DNA from: Prevotella sp.
GTDB taxonomy: Bacteria; Bacteroidota; Bacteroidia; Bacteroidales; Bacteroidaceae
Reading direction: 5' to 3'
DNA length: 64,000 nucleotides
NCBI GenBank assembly: GCA_017412705.1
Contig: JAFPWS010000022.1
Coordinates: 1-64,000, forward strand
The translations under genes and the position numbers were made by a program. Shown piece after piece: positions 21,282 to 30,902 of the stretch (positions are counted from its first letter, which is position 1; each line of letters begins with the position of its first letter). The notes under the pieces are model-generated. The model saw nothing but the letters and a program-made list of their open reading frames with translations. It did no database searches and was not told the origin of the DNA.

Positions 21282-22688
21282 TTAGGCATGGAGTTCCAAG
21301 ACGAAACGTACGCCCTTGGTAAAGGCTGGGTCAATAAATAAGTCGCCTTTCATCTTGAGGGCCATCTGCTTACAGATGGGAAGTCCCAAACCGTCGCCTG
21401 TAGTCAGGTCGCGAATCTCGAGGAAGGGCTTAAAGATGTCTTCGCGCAGCTCCTCTGGAATATTGGAACCTGTGTTGGAAACAAGGAACTGGTGAGTATG
21501 AGCCCCACGCTTCTTGTAATCAAGGCCAATGTGACCTTCTGTTGGCGTATAGATGGCAGCATTGTTCAGCAGATGGAGCAGGATGTGTGATACATACTCC
21601 TTATTGATGAGGGCACTCATCTTGGGAGCATCCATCTTGATGGTGACATCCTTCTTCACCTTGTCGCTAATCTGGCTGATCAGACCTTCGCAGAACTGTG
21701 CGACTTGTGTCTCTTCCAGCTCCACCTCTTTATCCATGCTGTTCTCAAGTTCCGACAAGGTCTGGATGTGTTCCGAGAATCCAAGCAGGGCCTTTACCTC
21801 GGGCAGGCTGCTGTCGAGCTTCTTCAAGGTAGGCTCCAGCTGGGCGGAGATGTTGCTGATGAACTTGGCCTTCAAGGCATTGTTGTCGTTGGAGTGTTTG
21901 ATAGCTTTCTTCTGGTTGCGTGTCAAGAGGATGAAACGCAGCAGGACGATGGCACCGACAATGAGTGCGGCAGCGAGTGCAGCGGCAAGGATGCCCAGTC
22001 CTATGATGATGGCCCATCGGGTGGTCAGTGAACTGTCCTTGTCAGCAATGGTGGCCTCGTTGTCAGCTATCTGCTTCTTCAGGCTGTTAATCTCGTCAGT
22101 ATGCTTCAGGACACTGGCCGAGTCTTTCCAGGCGATGTACTTGTTGTACGCTTCGGCAACCATGTTGGTACTGCCGGAACGGCGTCCGCTGGCGATGAGT
22201 GTCTGGTAGGCGTCTTCAACTTTGTCATAGTCCTTCGAGGCGGTCAGCTTCTCTGCCATTTCTTTGAAGACGGCATTACCCTGCTCGTTCATGCCGAAGG
22301 TGTAGAAGTAGATAGCCTTGCTGTACAGCAGGTCGTTTTTGACAGCGTCGTCATTAGAGGCGTTGGCATAGTTCTCCATGATGTTGAGATGGTCTTTGGC
22401 GCTCTGCATCCTTCTCATCTTCATATACATCTCCATGCGTTCCTTGCTGACCAGATAGTGCAGAGCTGCCTTCTCGGCATCATTCTGCCCATTGGCATTG
22501 ATGTTTTGATCCAACGTACGACACAGGTCGAAGGCTTCCTGGTAGGAATTGGCCTTGTAGTACTGCTCAACGGTTTTCGTGCCGTTCTCTACACTCGTTT
22601 GAAGTTGACTTTTCTGTCCGTCCTGTGCCATGATGGTGGTACAGCAGAAGAAGAGACTTGATAATAGGATGGCAAACTTTCTATTCAT
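21282..22688 (-). CDS. Membrane sensor histidine-kinase-like protein with degenerate H box
   Basis: 468 residues: signal peptide, a TPR-like helical periplasmic region (about 30-200), a coiled segment, a transmembrane helix (about 225-255), then a kinase-like cytoplasmic part. The dimerisation helix reads F-I-S-N-I-S-A-Q-L-E-P-T-L where active kinases have F-x-x-x-(I/V)-S-H-E-L-R-T-P-L, so the phospho-acceptor His is Ala. The ATPase domain keeps the N box (L-L-N-N-A-A-I-Y-T) and G2 box (G-D-G-L-G-L-P-I-C), while the G1 box has N-T-G instead of D-x-G. It may be a pseudokinase or regulate another kinase. No response regulator lies nearby. Confidence 0.8.
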   Translation of the reverse strand: MNRKFAILLSSLFFCCTTIMAQDGQKSQLQTSVENGTKTVEQYYKANSYQEAFDLCRTLDQNINANGQNDAEKAALHYLVSKERMEMYMKMRRMQSAKDHLNIMENYANASNDDAVKNDLLYSKAIYFYTFGMNEQGNAVFKEMAEKLTASKDYDKVEDAYQTLIASGRRSGSTNMVAEAYNKYIAWKDSASVLKHTDEINSLKKQIADNEATIADKDSSLTTRWAIIIGLGILAAALAAALIVGAIVLLRFILLTRNQKKAIKHSNDNNALKAKFISNISAQLEPTLKKLDSSLPEVKALLGFSEHIQTLSELENSMDKEVELEETQVAQFCEGLISQISDKVKKDVTIKMDAPKMSALINKEYVSHILLHLLNNAAIYTPTEGHIGLDYKKRGAHTHQFLVSNTGSNIPEELREDIFKPFLEIRDLTTGDGLGLPICKQMALKMKGDLFIDPAFTKGVRFVLELHA

Positions 22689-22715
22689 AAGATGTGTCTT
22701 TTTATTACTGTTGTT

Positions 22716-24422
22716 CTATTTGACTATTTCGCGAGCACGAGCCAGTGCCAGATCAATGTGGTTACAGATGTTCTCCTCGCCCAGCAGGTCGTTGAAATGA
22801 TTGCGCTTCAATACTTCCTCGACCTTGGGGCTGACACCGGACAGCACTACGGTGATACCTTCCTTCTGACTCATGTGGCACATGTTCTCAAGGTTGTGCA
22901 TGCCTGTAGAATCGATGAAAGGCACCTTACGCATTCGGATAATGCGCACTTGCGGGTGTTTTCCATAGCGAGCCATGATGTCCTCAAAGCGGCTGCCTGC
23001 TCCAAAGAAGTAAGGACCGTTGATCTCATAGACCTCTACCCCCTCTGGAATAGTCAGGTGCTCCAGGTTGCCACGCTCCATGTCTGCATCCTCGTTCAGG
23101 TCTATCTCGTTCAGGACAGCGTGTACGTCTGTAGTCTCTGCCATACGGCGCATAAAGAGCAGGCAGGCGCAGATGAGTCCGAACTCGATGGCTACCGTCA
23201 AGTCGAAGACGATGGTGAGGAAGAACGTCAGCAACAGCACCGTCACGTCGCTTTTGGGGTTATTCCTGGCCATAGCCAGGAATGAACGCCAGCCACTCAT
23301 GCCATAGGCAACCACTACCAGTACGCCTGCCAGACAGGCCATGGGAATGTATTGTGCCAAAGGCATGAGGAACAGGAAGATAAGCAACAGCACGACGGCA
23401 TGTACGATGCCGGCTACTGGAGTGCGTCCTCCGTTGTTGATATTGGTCATGGTACGAGCGATGGCACCTGTGGCGGGAATACCTCCGAAGATGGGCGATG
23501 CTATATTCGCAATACCTTGGCCTATAAGCTCTGTGTTCGAATTGTGGTGGTCTCCAATGACACCGTCTGCCACCGTTGCAGAAAGCAGCGATTCAATGGC
23601 TCCCAGCACTGCAATGGTGACGGCAGGGCCCACAAGTCCTTTGATGGTCTCCCATGTCAGCTGGGGCACCACAGCGCCAGGCAGTGTGGAATTGATGCTG
23701 AAACGGTCGCCAATAGTCTCGATGGTAGTAATGCCCGCATATTGCTTCAATAGCAGTGCGGCAATCGTCATGAGGATGATGGCTACCAGCGAACCGGGCA
23801 GGGCCTTGAGGGGGGACAGGTGGAACATGCGGGCCAAGACGGGCCATAGGGCTATGAGTGCTACGCTGACGATGCCTATGATGGCACTCCACCAGCCTAT
23901 TGTACCTATATTATATATATAGGCAATCCACTTCTCTATGAAGTCGCTGGGTACAACGTCCATGGTCAACCCCAGCAAATCTTTTATCTGCGTGGTGAAA
24001 ATGGTGACGGCAATACCGCTGGTGAACCCCACGACGATAGGGTAGGGGATGTACTTGATGATGGTACCCAGGCGCAACACGCCCAACAAGATGAGAAACA
24101 CACCTGCCATGAGCGTAGCAACGGTCAGTCCCTGCATGCCATACTGCTGTATGATGCCATAGACGATGACGATGAAGGCTCCGGTAGGACCTCCTATCTG
24201 CACCTTTGAACCACCAAAAAGCGATATCATCAATCCTGCCACGATGGCTGTAATGATACCTTTTTCGGGACTGACACCGCTGGCAATACCAAAGGCGATG
24301 GCAAGTGGAAGTGCTACGATACCCACAATAACTCCGGCCATCAAGTCGGCTACGAAGGTTTTACGGTCGTAGTTCTTGATGGCCGAAATCATTTTGGGCT
24401 TGAAATCTAACCCTTTCTCCAT
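22716..24422 (-). CDS. SulP-family anion transporter with STAS domain
   Basis: 568 residues. Ten or more hydrophobic segments span residues of about 25-430, opening with the SulP motif D-L-M-A-G-V-I-V-G-I-V-A-L-P-L-A-I-A-F. The family segment G-P-T-G-A-F lies near residue 80. The C-terminal STAS domain (about 450-560) contains I-D-S-T-G-M-H, the usual phospho-acceptor loop. It imports sulfate, bicarbonate or another anion across the inner membrane; the substrate cannot be read from sequence. Its ATG begins directly after the mscL stop codon, so the two are co-transcribed. Confidence 0.9.
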   Translation of the reverse strand: MEKGLDFKPKMISAIKNYDRKTFVADLMAGVIVGIVALPLAIAFGIASGVSPEKGIITAIVAGLMISLFGGSKVQIGGPTGAFIVIVYGIIQQYGMQGLTVATLMAGVFLILLGVLRLGTIIKYIPYPIVVGFTSGIAVTIFTTQIKDLLGLTMDVVPSDFIEKWIAYIYNIGTIGWWSAIIGIVSVALIALWPVLARMFHLSPLKALPGSLVAIILMTIAALLLKQYAGITTIETIGDRFSINSTLPGAVVPQLTWETIKGLVGPAVTIAVLGAIESLLSATVADGVIGDHHNSNTELIGQGIANIASPIFGGIPATGAIARTMTNINNGGRTPVAGIVHAVVLLLIFLFLMPLAQYIPMACLAGVLVVVAYGMSGWRSFLAMARNNPKSDVTVLLLTFFLTIVFDLTVAIEFGLICACLLFMRRMAETTDVHAVLNEIDLNEDADMERGNLEHLTIPEGVEVYEINGPYFFGAGSRFEDIMARYGKHPQVRIIRMRKVPFIDSTGMHNLENMCHMSQKEGITVVLSGVSPKVEEVLKRNHFNDLLGEENICNHIDLALARAREIVK

Positions 24423-24848
24423 TTAGTTGGTCTTCAGCAAATCACGAATCTCAGCCAGCAGCTCTTCCTGGGTGGGACCGGCAGGTGCTGCAGGAGCCTC
24501 GGGCTCTTCCTTCTTACGACTCAGCTGGTTCATGCCCTTAATCATGAGGAAGATACAGAAGGCGATGATAAGGAAGTCGATAACGTTCTGGATGAACTGT
24601 CCATAAGCCAGTACTGCTGCACCAGCCTCCTTGGCCTCGGCCAGTGTCTTGTAGGTTCCGTCGCCCAGCGTTACGAAGAGGTCAGTAAAGCTGATGCCTC
24701 CGGTAACGGTACTGATAAGCGGCATCAGCACGTCGTCAACGAGACTAGACACAATTTTGCCAAAAGCACCACCGATGATAACACCGACTGCCATGTCCAT
24801 TACGTTGCCTTTCATGGCAAACTCCTTGAATTCACTAATAAATCCCAT
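24423..24848 (-). CDS. mscL: Large-conductance mechanosensitive channel
   Basis: 141 residues. The family opening [20 protein letters not shown] leads into TM1, the pore helix; TM2 is [13 protein letters not shown] Pro/Ala-rich linker (A-P-A-A-P-A-G) precedes the C-terminal helix [11 protein letters not shown]. It opens under membrane tension during osmotic downshift. The ATG at 24848 is preferred to the TTG three codons upstream because it fits the conserved M-G-F start. First gene of the mscL-sulP operon. Confidence 0.95.
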   Translation of the reverse strand: MGFISEFKEFAMKGNVMDMAVGVIIGGAFGKIVSSLVDDVLMPLISTVTGGISFTDLFVTLGDGTYKTLAEAKEAGAAVLAYGQFIQNVIDFLIIAFCIFLMIKGMNQLSRKKEEPEAPAAPAGPTQEELLAEIRDLLKTN

Positions 24849-24971
24849 AATGTTCAATTTTTAATGTTTAACGTATAATGTTTAATTTGCTATCTTCGTT
24901 TTGCAATCTTGGGTATTCACCCTTGATATTGCTCACTTTTCACTTTTCACAATTAAGACTGAAATCAAGTG

Positions 24972-24979
24972 CAAATATA
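24972..24979 (-). promoter_or_regulatory. -7 box (TATATTTG) of mscL-sulP
   Basis: TATATTTG on the minus strand, about 120 bp upstream of the mscL start. No other -7 box lies between it and the gene. It is divergent from the gapA promoter 12 bp away. Confidence 0.5.
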
Positions 24980-24991
24980 GGAATTTTTTCG

Positions 24992-24999
24992 TAACTTTG
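24992..24999 (+). promoter_or_regulatory. -7 box (TAACTTTG) of gapA
   Basis: TAACTTTG, 92 bp before the gapA ATG. The leader is AT-rich, which is common for highly translated Bacteroidota genes. Confidence 0.7.
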
Positions 25000-25091
25000 C
25001 ATCCGAAATCAAGAAAAAGTGTTGAAAAGGCACGATTTTTTAGACATAGAACAAATATTTATAAACCCTTTAATAAAAAATTTAGGTAAAA

Positions 25092-26117
25092 ATGACAAAA
25101 GTAGCAATTAACGGTTTTGGCCGTATCGGTCGCCTCGCTTTCCGTCAGATGTTCGAGGCTGAAGGTTATGAAGTAGTAGCTATCAACGACTTGACAAGTC
25201 CTAAGATGCTGGCTCACCTGCTGAAGTATGACACCGCTCAGGGTGGTTTCTGTGGCAAGTTCGGTGAGAACAAGCACACTGTTGAGGCTGGTGAGGACTA
25301 CATCGTAGTTGATGGCAAGAAGATCACTATCTATGCTATTCCTAACGCTGCTGAGCTGCCTTGGGGTAAGCTGGATGTTGACGTAGTTCTGGAGTGCACT
25401 GGTTTCTATACTTCTAAGGAGAAGGCTTCTGCTCACCTGACTGCTGGTGCCAAGAAGGTTGTTATCTCAGCTCCTGCTGGCAACGACCTGCCTACTATCG
25501 TTTACAATGTAAACCACAAGACTCTGACTCCTGCTGACACTGTTATCTCAGCTGCTTCTTGCACCACTAACTGTCTGGCTCCTATGACCAAGGCCCTGAA
25601 TGACTTCGCTGCTATCCAGAGCGGTATCATGACAACTGTACACGCTTACACTGGCGACCAGATGATTCTGGACGGTCCTCAGCGCAAGGGTGATGTTCAG
25701 CGTGCTCGTGCTGGTGCCCAGAACATCGTACCTAACTCTACTGGTGCTGCTAAGGCTATCGGTCTGGTTATCCCCGAGCTGAACGGTAAGCTGATTGGTG
25801 CTGCACAGCGCGTTCCGACTCCTACAGGTTCTACCACTATCCTGCACGCTGTTGTTAAGGGTGAGGTAACTGTTGAGGGTATCAACGCTGCCATGAAGGC
25901 TGCTCAGAACGAGAGCTTCGGTTACACTGAGGAGAAGCTTGTTTCTTCAGACATCATCGGTATGAAGTTCGGTTCACTGTTCGACGCTAACCAGACTATG
26001 GTTTCTAAGATTGGTGACGGCAACTCTCTCGTACAGGTTGTTGCTTGGTACGACAATGAGAACTCTTACACTTCTCAGATGGTTCGCACCATTAAGTACC
26101 TCGCTGAGCTGAAATAA
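25092..26117 (+). CDS. gapA: Glyceraldehyde-3-phosphate dehydrogenase, type I
   Basis: 341 residues. The NAD-binding start [13 protein letters not shown] is followed by the catalytic [12 protein letters not shown] (Cys nucleophile) and the C-terminal W-Y-D-N-E-N-S-Y. It oxidises glyceraldehyde 3-phosphate to 1,3-bisphosphoglycerate in glycolysis. Codon use differs from its neighbours: GCT, GGT, CGT and AAC dominate, the pattern of a very highly expressed gene. Single-gene unit with its own promoter and strong terminator. Confidence 0.98.
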   Translation: MTKVAINGFGRIGRLAFRQMFEAEGYEVVAINDLTSPKMLAHLLKYDTAQGGFCGKFGENKHTVEAGEDYIVVDGKKITIYAIPNAAELPWGKLDVDVVLECTGFYTSKEKASAHLTAGAKKVVISAPAGNDLPTIVYNVNHKTLTPADTVISAASCTTNCLAPMTKALNDFAAIQSGIMTTVHAYTGDQMILDGPQRKGDVQRARAGAQNIVPNSTGAAKAIGLVIPELNGKLIGAAQRVPTPTGSTTILHAVVKGEVTVEGINAAMKAAQNESFGYTEEKLVSSDIIGMKFGSLFDANQTMVSKIGDGNSLVQVVAWYDNENSYTSQMVRTIKYLAELK

Positions 26118-26140
26118 TATTTGAGCCACAAATAGAAAAA

Positions 26141-26167
26141 AACCGTTTGATTTTTTGTCAAACGGTT
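26141..26167 (+). terminator. gapA terminator
   Basis: Perfect 10-bp stem AACCGTTTGA / TCAAACGGTT with a 7-nt T-rich loop and a following run of T. A preceding A-run could let it act in both directions. Confidence 0.9.
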
Positions 26168-26176
26168 TTTTTTGTT

Positions 26177-26184
26177 TATCTTTG
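26177..26184 (+). promoter_or_regulatory. -7 box (TATCTTTG) of the lipoprotein-miaA operon
   Basis: TATCTTTG directly after the gapA terminator, 43 bp before the probable start at 26228. Confidence 0.75.
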
Positions 26185-26227
26185 CAGCCGAAAAGGTAGA
26201 TAATATTGTTTTAACCGATTAAGAACT

Positions 26228-26836
26228 TTGAACTTCGTTAAGAAAACATGGGCAGCAAAGTGGCTGGTGGCAATACCTATAATGTTGGTAGGTTGTCAGG
26301 CAAAGAATGGTAATGTGCGGAGCAATGATGATTTCGTGCAGGTTCAGGATACGGCTGTTATCCTGAACAAGGTGAATTCCGAAATGTCTATGCAGATAGA
26401 GCGTGGAGTTGTTTTAGAGCGCGTCAAGGATATTTTCGGAATAGTCCGCAGTACTACGATGAGCAGTGGCGGAGCCTATATTGGCGACATGTTGGACAGA
26501 GCTTATTGCTCTAAGTCGTGGAATAAGATGTTGATGGATGTACGTTGCAAGGAGGAACAAACCTGTACTTTGTTCTTCGAGATAGAACATTGGACCATGA
26601 CGACAGAACCTGGCTTTGTCAGTTTTGACGAATTTGAAGTTACCCAGCTTTCTATGGATTCTCTGATGAAAGCCTCGGTGTCTTTTATAGCATTGGACAG
26701 TCGTTCATATACTCCTGCCCGCGTGGATTTGGTGTATGAGGATGGTCGTTGGGTGATAGACAATTTCTACGACCTGAAGTATAAAATGAATGTCCGTGAA
26801 AGCATGAAGCACTTCCTAAGAAAAGAATTTATTTAG
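26228..26836 (+). CDS. Putative lipoprotein, 202 residues
   Basis: From a TTG at 26228 the N-terminus is K-K-T-W-A-A-K-W-L-V-A-I-P-I-M-L-V-G-C, a good lipoprotein signal with lipobox L-V-G-C. The next in-frame ATG (26282) would cut the signal, so the TTG start is preferred despite being unusual. The mature part is an alpha/beta domain with W-N-K-M-L-M-D-V-R and a C-terminal V-D-L-V-Y-E-D-G-R-W-V-I-D-N-F-Y-D that resembles DUF3828/NTF2-like proteins. Function unknown. It precedes miaA by 82 bp. Confidence 0.65.
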   Translation: MNFVKKTWAAKWLVAIPIMLVGCQAKNGNVRSNDDFVQVQDTAVILNKVNSEMSMQIERGVVLERVKDIFGIVRSTTMSSGGAYIGDMLDRAYCSKSWNKMLMDVRCKEEQTCTLFFEIEHWTMTTEPGFVSFDEFEVTQLSMDSLMKASVSFIALDSRSYTPARVDLVYEDGRWVIDNFYDLKYKMNVRESMKHFLRKEFI

Positions 26837-26918
26837 TGTTTCTATCATAGGGAGATATGCCAATCCGTGGTGCTTCCTTATTCGTGATTTTGCAAACGCT
26901 AACCTAAGAAGATGTGTC

Positions 26919-27851
26919 ATGAAGATGATAACCATACTTGGACCTACAGCCAGTGGGAAGACACCATTGGCTGCGGCATTGGCAAAGGAGATAGGGGGAG
27001 AGATTATCTCTGCCGACTCTCGCCAAGTGTATCGACGTATGGATATTGGGACGGGCAAGGACTTGGCAGACTATCAGCTTTCGTCAGATGGCCAGACCGT
27101 TACCATCCCCTTTCATCTCATTGATATAGCGGAACCTGGAACGAAGTATAATCTGTTTCAGTACCAGCAGGACTTTTTCGATGTCTATAATAATATAATA
27201 GGTAGAGGTGTTGTTCCCATCCTTTGCGGAGGAACAGGACTTTATATCGAGGCCGTGCTGAAAGGATATCATCTGTCGCCAGTGCCCCAAAACCCAGAAC
27301 TGCGCCAGCGTTTAGAAGGTAAATCCTTAGAAGAACTGACTCAGATACTCTCTGAATTAAAGGCCCGCAATAATTCCAACATGCATAACAAGACGGATGT
27401 AGACTCCTGTCAGCGAGCTATCCGGGCTATTGAGATCGAAGAATATAATCTGCATACTCCAACTCCCAAGCGTGAGATTCCCCCTATTGACTCTTTGATT
27501 ATTGGAGTCAACATAGACCGTGAGGCACGTCGCGAGAAGATAACCAAACGTTTGAAGGCACGTTTGGAAGAAGGAATGGTGGATGAGGTGAAGAGTCTGC
27601 TGGCTGAGGGTATCCCTGCTGAAGACCTTATCTACTATGGCTTGGAGTATAAGTACCTGACGGAGTATGTGACGGGAAAGTCCACCTACGACGAGATGTT
27701 TACCCGTCTGGAGATTGCCATTCATCAATTTGCCAAGCGGCAGATGACTTGGTTCAGGGGAATGGAACGTCGTGGATTCACGATACACTGGATAGATGCA
27801 TTGCAACCAATGGAAGAGAAAGTAAAGGAGATATTAAGGATATGGCAGTAG
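26919..27851 (+). CDS. miaA: tRNA dimethylallyltransferase
   Basis: 310 residues. P-loop G-P-T-A-S-G-K-T at the N-terminus, S-A-D-S-R-Q-V-Y-R-x-M-D-I-G-T-G-K, and the H-L-I-D-I segment are MiaA hallmarks, as is the central C-Q-R-A-I-R-A-I-E. It adds the isopentenyl group to A37 of tRNAs that read U-starting codons. The gene overlaps the next by 10 bp. A second ATG lies two codons in (26925). Confidence 0.95.
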   Translation: MKMITILGPTASGKTPLAAALAKEIGGEIISADSRQVYRRMDIGTGKDLADYQLSSDGQTVTIPFHLIDIAEPGTKYNLFQYQQDFFDVYNNIIGRGVVPILCGGTGLYIEAVLKGYHLSPVPQNPELRQRLEGKSLEELTQILSELKARNNSNMHNKTDVDSCQRAIRAIEIEEYNLHTPTPKREIPPIDSLIIGVNIDREARREKITKRLKARLEEGMVDEVKSLLAEGIPAEDLIYYGLEYKYLTEYVTGKSTYDEMFTRLEIAIHQFAKRQMTWFRGMERRGFTIHWIDALQPMEEKVKEILRIWQ

Positions 27852-28768
27852 AGAAAGAGAGGTGGGGCATCTTGTATTGCCCGAAAGGTCGCAATCAAAA
27901 GCAGCGCGAGAAGATTCAGCGTGTGCTTGACGAAAGCAAGGTAGAGTATGACTTTGTGCAGAGCGAGTCGTCAGGCAGCGTTGAGCGACTGATGACGATG
28001 CTGATTCATAATGGCTATAAAACTATCATCATTGTCGGTGGTGACTCGGCTCTGAACGATGCCGTCAACTGTCTGATGAAAGAAGAGAAACAGGTGCGTG
28101 ACGAGATTGCCTTGGGTGTCATTCCCAATGGTGTGCTGAACGACTTTGCCCGCTATTGGGATTTCAAGGAAGGCAATGTGGAGCAGACCGTAGATTGGTT
28201 AGTCAAACATCGTGTCCGCAAAGTGGACCTCGGCGTTATTCGTTATACGAATAAGAAGGGAGAGCAGTGCCATCGCTATTTCTTGAACTGCGTCAACGTG
28301 GGACTGATTGCCGACGTGATGGACCTGCGTCGACAGACACGTTCCCTGCTTGGGTCAAGAATGTTGTCGTTCATCGTCAGTCTCTTCCTTATGATCTTTC
28401 ACCGTATGGAGTACAAGATGCATGTGAAAATCAATTCCTCCACGGTAGACCGTAAAGTGATGAATATGTGTGTGAGTAGCGGTCCCGGCTATGGTCAGAC
28501 TCCCAGCGCAGTGCCTTATAATGGTATGCTGGATGTATCGCTGGTTTATCATGCAGAAGTATTGCAGGTCTTTGCAGGTTTATGGTTGCTGATTACCGGC
28601 CGCTTTCTGAACCATCGCAGCGTTCATCCTTATCGGACCAGAGAGGTGGAGGTTGTAGAGGCGAAACATGCGCTGGTTGGTGTTGACGGAAGATTGTTAG
28701 GAACCCCTGTCGGTTCATATCGCATTAGCGTCGAACAAGAGGTCGTAAACTTCCTGATTCCTGACTAA
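27842..28768 (+). CDS. Diacylglycerol/sphingosine kinase-family protein
   Basis: 308 residues from the ATG at 27842, inside the miaA end; the frame extends upstream but is then fully within miaA. The N-terminal domain has I-I-I-V-G-G-D-S-A-L-N-D-A-V-N, where family members usually have G-G-D-G-T-x-N-E-V. P-N-G-V-L-N-D-F-A-R follows, like the P-x-G-T-x-N-D-F-A motif. The C-terminal beta-domain carries Y-N-G-M-L-D-V and G-V-D-G-R-L-L-G-T-P. It probably phosphorylates a lipid alcohol at the inner membrane; the altered glycine motif leaves activity open. Confidence 0.8.
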   Translation: MAVEKERWGILYCPKGRNQKQREKIQRVLDESKVEYDFVQSESSGSVERLMTMLIHNGYKTIIIVGGDSALNDAVNCLMKEEKQVRDEIALGVIPNGVLNDFARYWDFKEGNVEQTVDWLVKHRVRKVDLGVIRYTNKKGEQCHRYFLNCVNVGLIADVMDLRRQTRSLLGSRMLSFIVSLFLMIFHRMEYKMHVKINSSTVDRKVMNMCVSSGPGYGQTPSAVPYNGMLDVSLVYHAEVLQVFAGLWLLITGRFLNHRSVHPYRTREVEVVEAKHALVGVDGRLLGTPVGSYRISVEQEVVNFLIPD

Positions 28769-28790
28769 GAAATGTGAAATAAGCGAAAAA

Positions 28791-28818
28791 AAAGGCGTTT
28801 TTGAAAAAAAATGCCTTT
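28791..28818 (+). terminator. Terminator of the miaA operon
   Basis: 12-bp stem (28791-28802 and 28807-28818) with one G-T pair and a 4-nt loop, 23 bp after the kinase stop, followed by an AT-rich run. Confidence 0.75.
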
Positions 28819-28846
28819 ATTATTTTGTAGTCACAACGAAATTGTG

Positions 28847-28854
28847 TACTTTTG
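28847..28854 (+). promoter_or_regulatory. Promoter of the glycogen operon
   Basis: TACTTTTG with TTG at 28825-28827, spaced 19 bp. The ATG follows 49 bp downstream. Confidence 0.75.
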
Positions 28855-28903
28855 AGGGAAATTTAAGAATCCTAAAACAATTTGAAACCCTAAAATAGGA
28901 ACT

Positions 28904-30886
28904 ATGAGTTATTTGCGATTAGAAAAAGCTGTAATGACCAACTTGGAGGAATCCCTCCGTCGTGAATTGCTTCGGACTAACCGTTCTGGCGCCTATAGCG
29001 CATCTACTCTGGTGGATTGCAATACGCGCAAGTATCATGGTTTGCTCGTTGTTCCCGTACCTGAACTTGATGACGAGAACCATGTGTTGCTCTCGTCGTT
29101 CGACTGTACGGTAATTCAGCACGGTGCAGAGTTCAATCTCGGCCTCCACAAGTATCAGGGCAACAACTTCAGCCCCAAAGGTCACAAGTACATCCGTGAG
29201 TTTACCAGCGATGTAGTGCCCACCACGCTTTACCGCGTAGGTGGCGTAGTGTTGAAAAGGGAGACCATCTTCCAGACATATGAGGACCGCATCCTCATTC
29301 GCTATACTTTGGAAGATGCACATTCGGCAACGACTCTCCGCTTCCGCCCGTTCCTTGCCTTCCGCTCTGTACGCCAGTTCACTCATGAGAACTCAACGGC
29401 ATCGCGTGAGTACCATCCTGTGGACAACGGCATCAAGACTTGCATGTATGCAGGCTACCCGGACCTTTACATGCAGTTCAACAAGAAGAACGAGTTCGTA
29501 TTCCATCCCGACTGGTATCGTGGCGTGGAGTATCCTAAGGAGCAGGAGCGTGGCTATGCCTCGAACGAGGATCTCTACGTACCTGGATATTTCGAGGTAA
29601 GCATCAAGAAGGGCGAGAGCATCGTCTTTGCTGCTTCAACCAAGGAAATCAAGAGTAATACGCTGAAGGCGCTGTTCCAAAAGGAGATTGAGCTTCGCCA
29701 GCCGCGCGACAACTTCTACCACTGTCTGGTGGCAGCAGCACATCAGTTCCATTTCCGCGACCGTCGCAGCGGCAGTTCGCCAGAACATCTCGATGACAAC
29801 GACGACCGCTATCTGCTGGCCGGCTATCCTTGGTTCAAGGCTCGTGCCCGCGATACGTTCATCGCCTTGCCCGGTCTGACGCTGGCTATTGGCGAGCAGG
29901 ACTATTTCGAGCACGTCATGAAGACGGCAGAGAAGGGCCTGCGCGAGTTTATGGAAGACAAGCCTCTGAGTGTTAAGATATATGAGATTGAGCACCCCGA
30001 TGTTCCTCTGTGGGCCATCTGGGCCATCCAGCAGTATGCCAAGGATGCAGGCAAGGAGCAATGCTACAAGATGTATGGCAAGCTGGTGAAGGACATCGTG
30101 AAGTATATCGTGGACGATGGCAACTCGAATATGCGCCTCGACGATAACGGTCTGCTCTATGCCAATGGCCGTGACAAGGCTATTACATGGATGAACTCTA
30201 CGGCCAATGGTCGTCCTGTCGTTCCACGTTCAGGCTATATCGTCGAGTTCAATGCCCTTTGGTACAATGCCTTGAAGTTCTGTGCAGCCTTGGAGGCCGA
30301 GTATGGCGACAAGAAGGTGGCCAATAAGCTGGAGAGTCGCGCAGAGCTGTGCAAGCAGTCTTTTGTGGAGACTTTCCTCAATGAGTATGGCTATCTGCTC
30401 GACTATGTCGATGGCAACATGATGGACTGGAGTGTTCGTCCGAACATGATTTTCGCCGTTGCCTTAGACTACTCTCCTCTGTCGCAAGACCAGAAGAAGA
30501 GTGTGCTCGACATCTGTACCCGTGAGCTGCTGACTCCGAAGGGACTGCGCTCGCTGTCGCCTAAGAGTGGCGGCTATAACCCCATGTATGTCGGTCCGCA
30601 GACACAGCGCGACTATGCTTACCATCAGGGAACGGCCTGGCCTTGGCTGGGTGGTTTCTACATGGAAGCCTGTCTGAAGCTCTACAAGCGCACTCGTCTG
30701 TCGTTCATTGAGCGCCAGATGGTGGGCTATGAAGATGAGATTAACTATCATGCCCTGGGAACCATCAGTGAGCTGTTCGACGGTAATCCTCCATTCCATG
30801 GACGAGGTGCTATGGCCTTCGCCATGAATGTGGCTGAGATTCTGCGCACGCTGAAGCTCTTGGAGAAATATACATATCAGAAATAA
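28904..30886 (+). CDS. Glycogen debranching enzyme (amylo-alpha-1,6-glucosidase type)
   Basis: 660 residues with the two-domain layout of bacterial GDE proteins: an N-terminal beta-domain (N-R-S-G-A-Y-S-A-S-T-L-V-D-C-N-T-R-K-Y-H-G-L-L-V is split here by residues of lower conservation) and a C-terminal alpha/alpha barrel of GH133 type (G-Y-P-W-F-K-A-R-A-R-D-T-F-I, later T-A-W-P-W-L-G-G-F-Y). The R-D-T-F motif carries a probable catalytic acid. It removes alpha-1,6 branches from glycogen in the cytosol. Followed by a glycosyltransferase and a GH57 enzyme, the usual Bacteroidota glycogen cluster. Confidence 0.92.
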   Translation: MSYLRLEKAVMTNLEESLRRELLRTNRSGAYSASTLVDCNTRKYHGLLVVPVPELDDENHVLLSSFDCTVIQHGAEFNLGLHKYQGNNFSPKGHKYIREFTSDVVPTTLYRVGGVVLKRETIFQTYEDRILIRYTLEDAHSATTLRFRPFLAFRSVRQFTHENSTASREYHPVDNGIKTCMYAGYPDLYMQFNKKNEFVFHPDWYRGVEYPKEQERGYASNEDLYVPGYFEVSIKKGESIVFAASTKEIKSNTLKALFQKEIELRQPRDNFYHCLVAAAHQFHFRDRRSGSSPEHLDDNDDRYLLAGYPWFKARARDTFIALPGLTLAIGEQDYFEHVMKTAEKGLREFMEDKPLSVKIYEIEHPDVPLWAIWAIQQYAKDAGKEQCYKMYGKLVKDIVKYIVDDGNSNMRLDDNGLLYANGRDKAITWMNSTANGRPVVPRSGYIVEFNALWYNALKFCAALEAEYGDKKVANKLESRAELCKQSFVETFLNEYGYLLDYVDGNMMDWSVRPNMIFAVALDYSPLSQDQKKSVLDICTRELLTPKGLRSLSPKSGGYNPMYVGPQTQRDYAYHQGTAWPWLGGFYMEACLKLYKRTRLSFIERQMVGYEDEINYHALGTISELFDGNPPFHGRGAMAFAMNVAEILRTLKLLEKYTYQK

Positions 30887-30902
30887 ATAAGGAGGAAACG
30901 CT

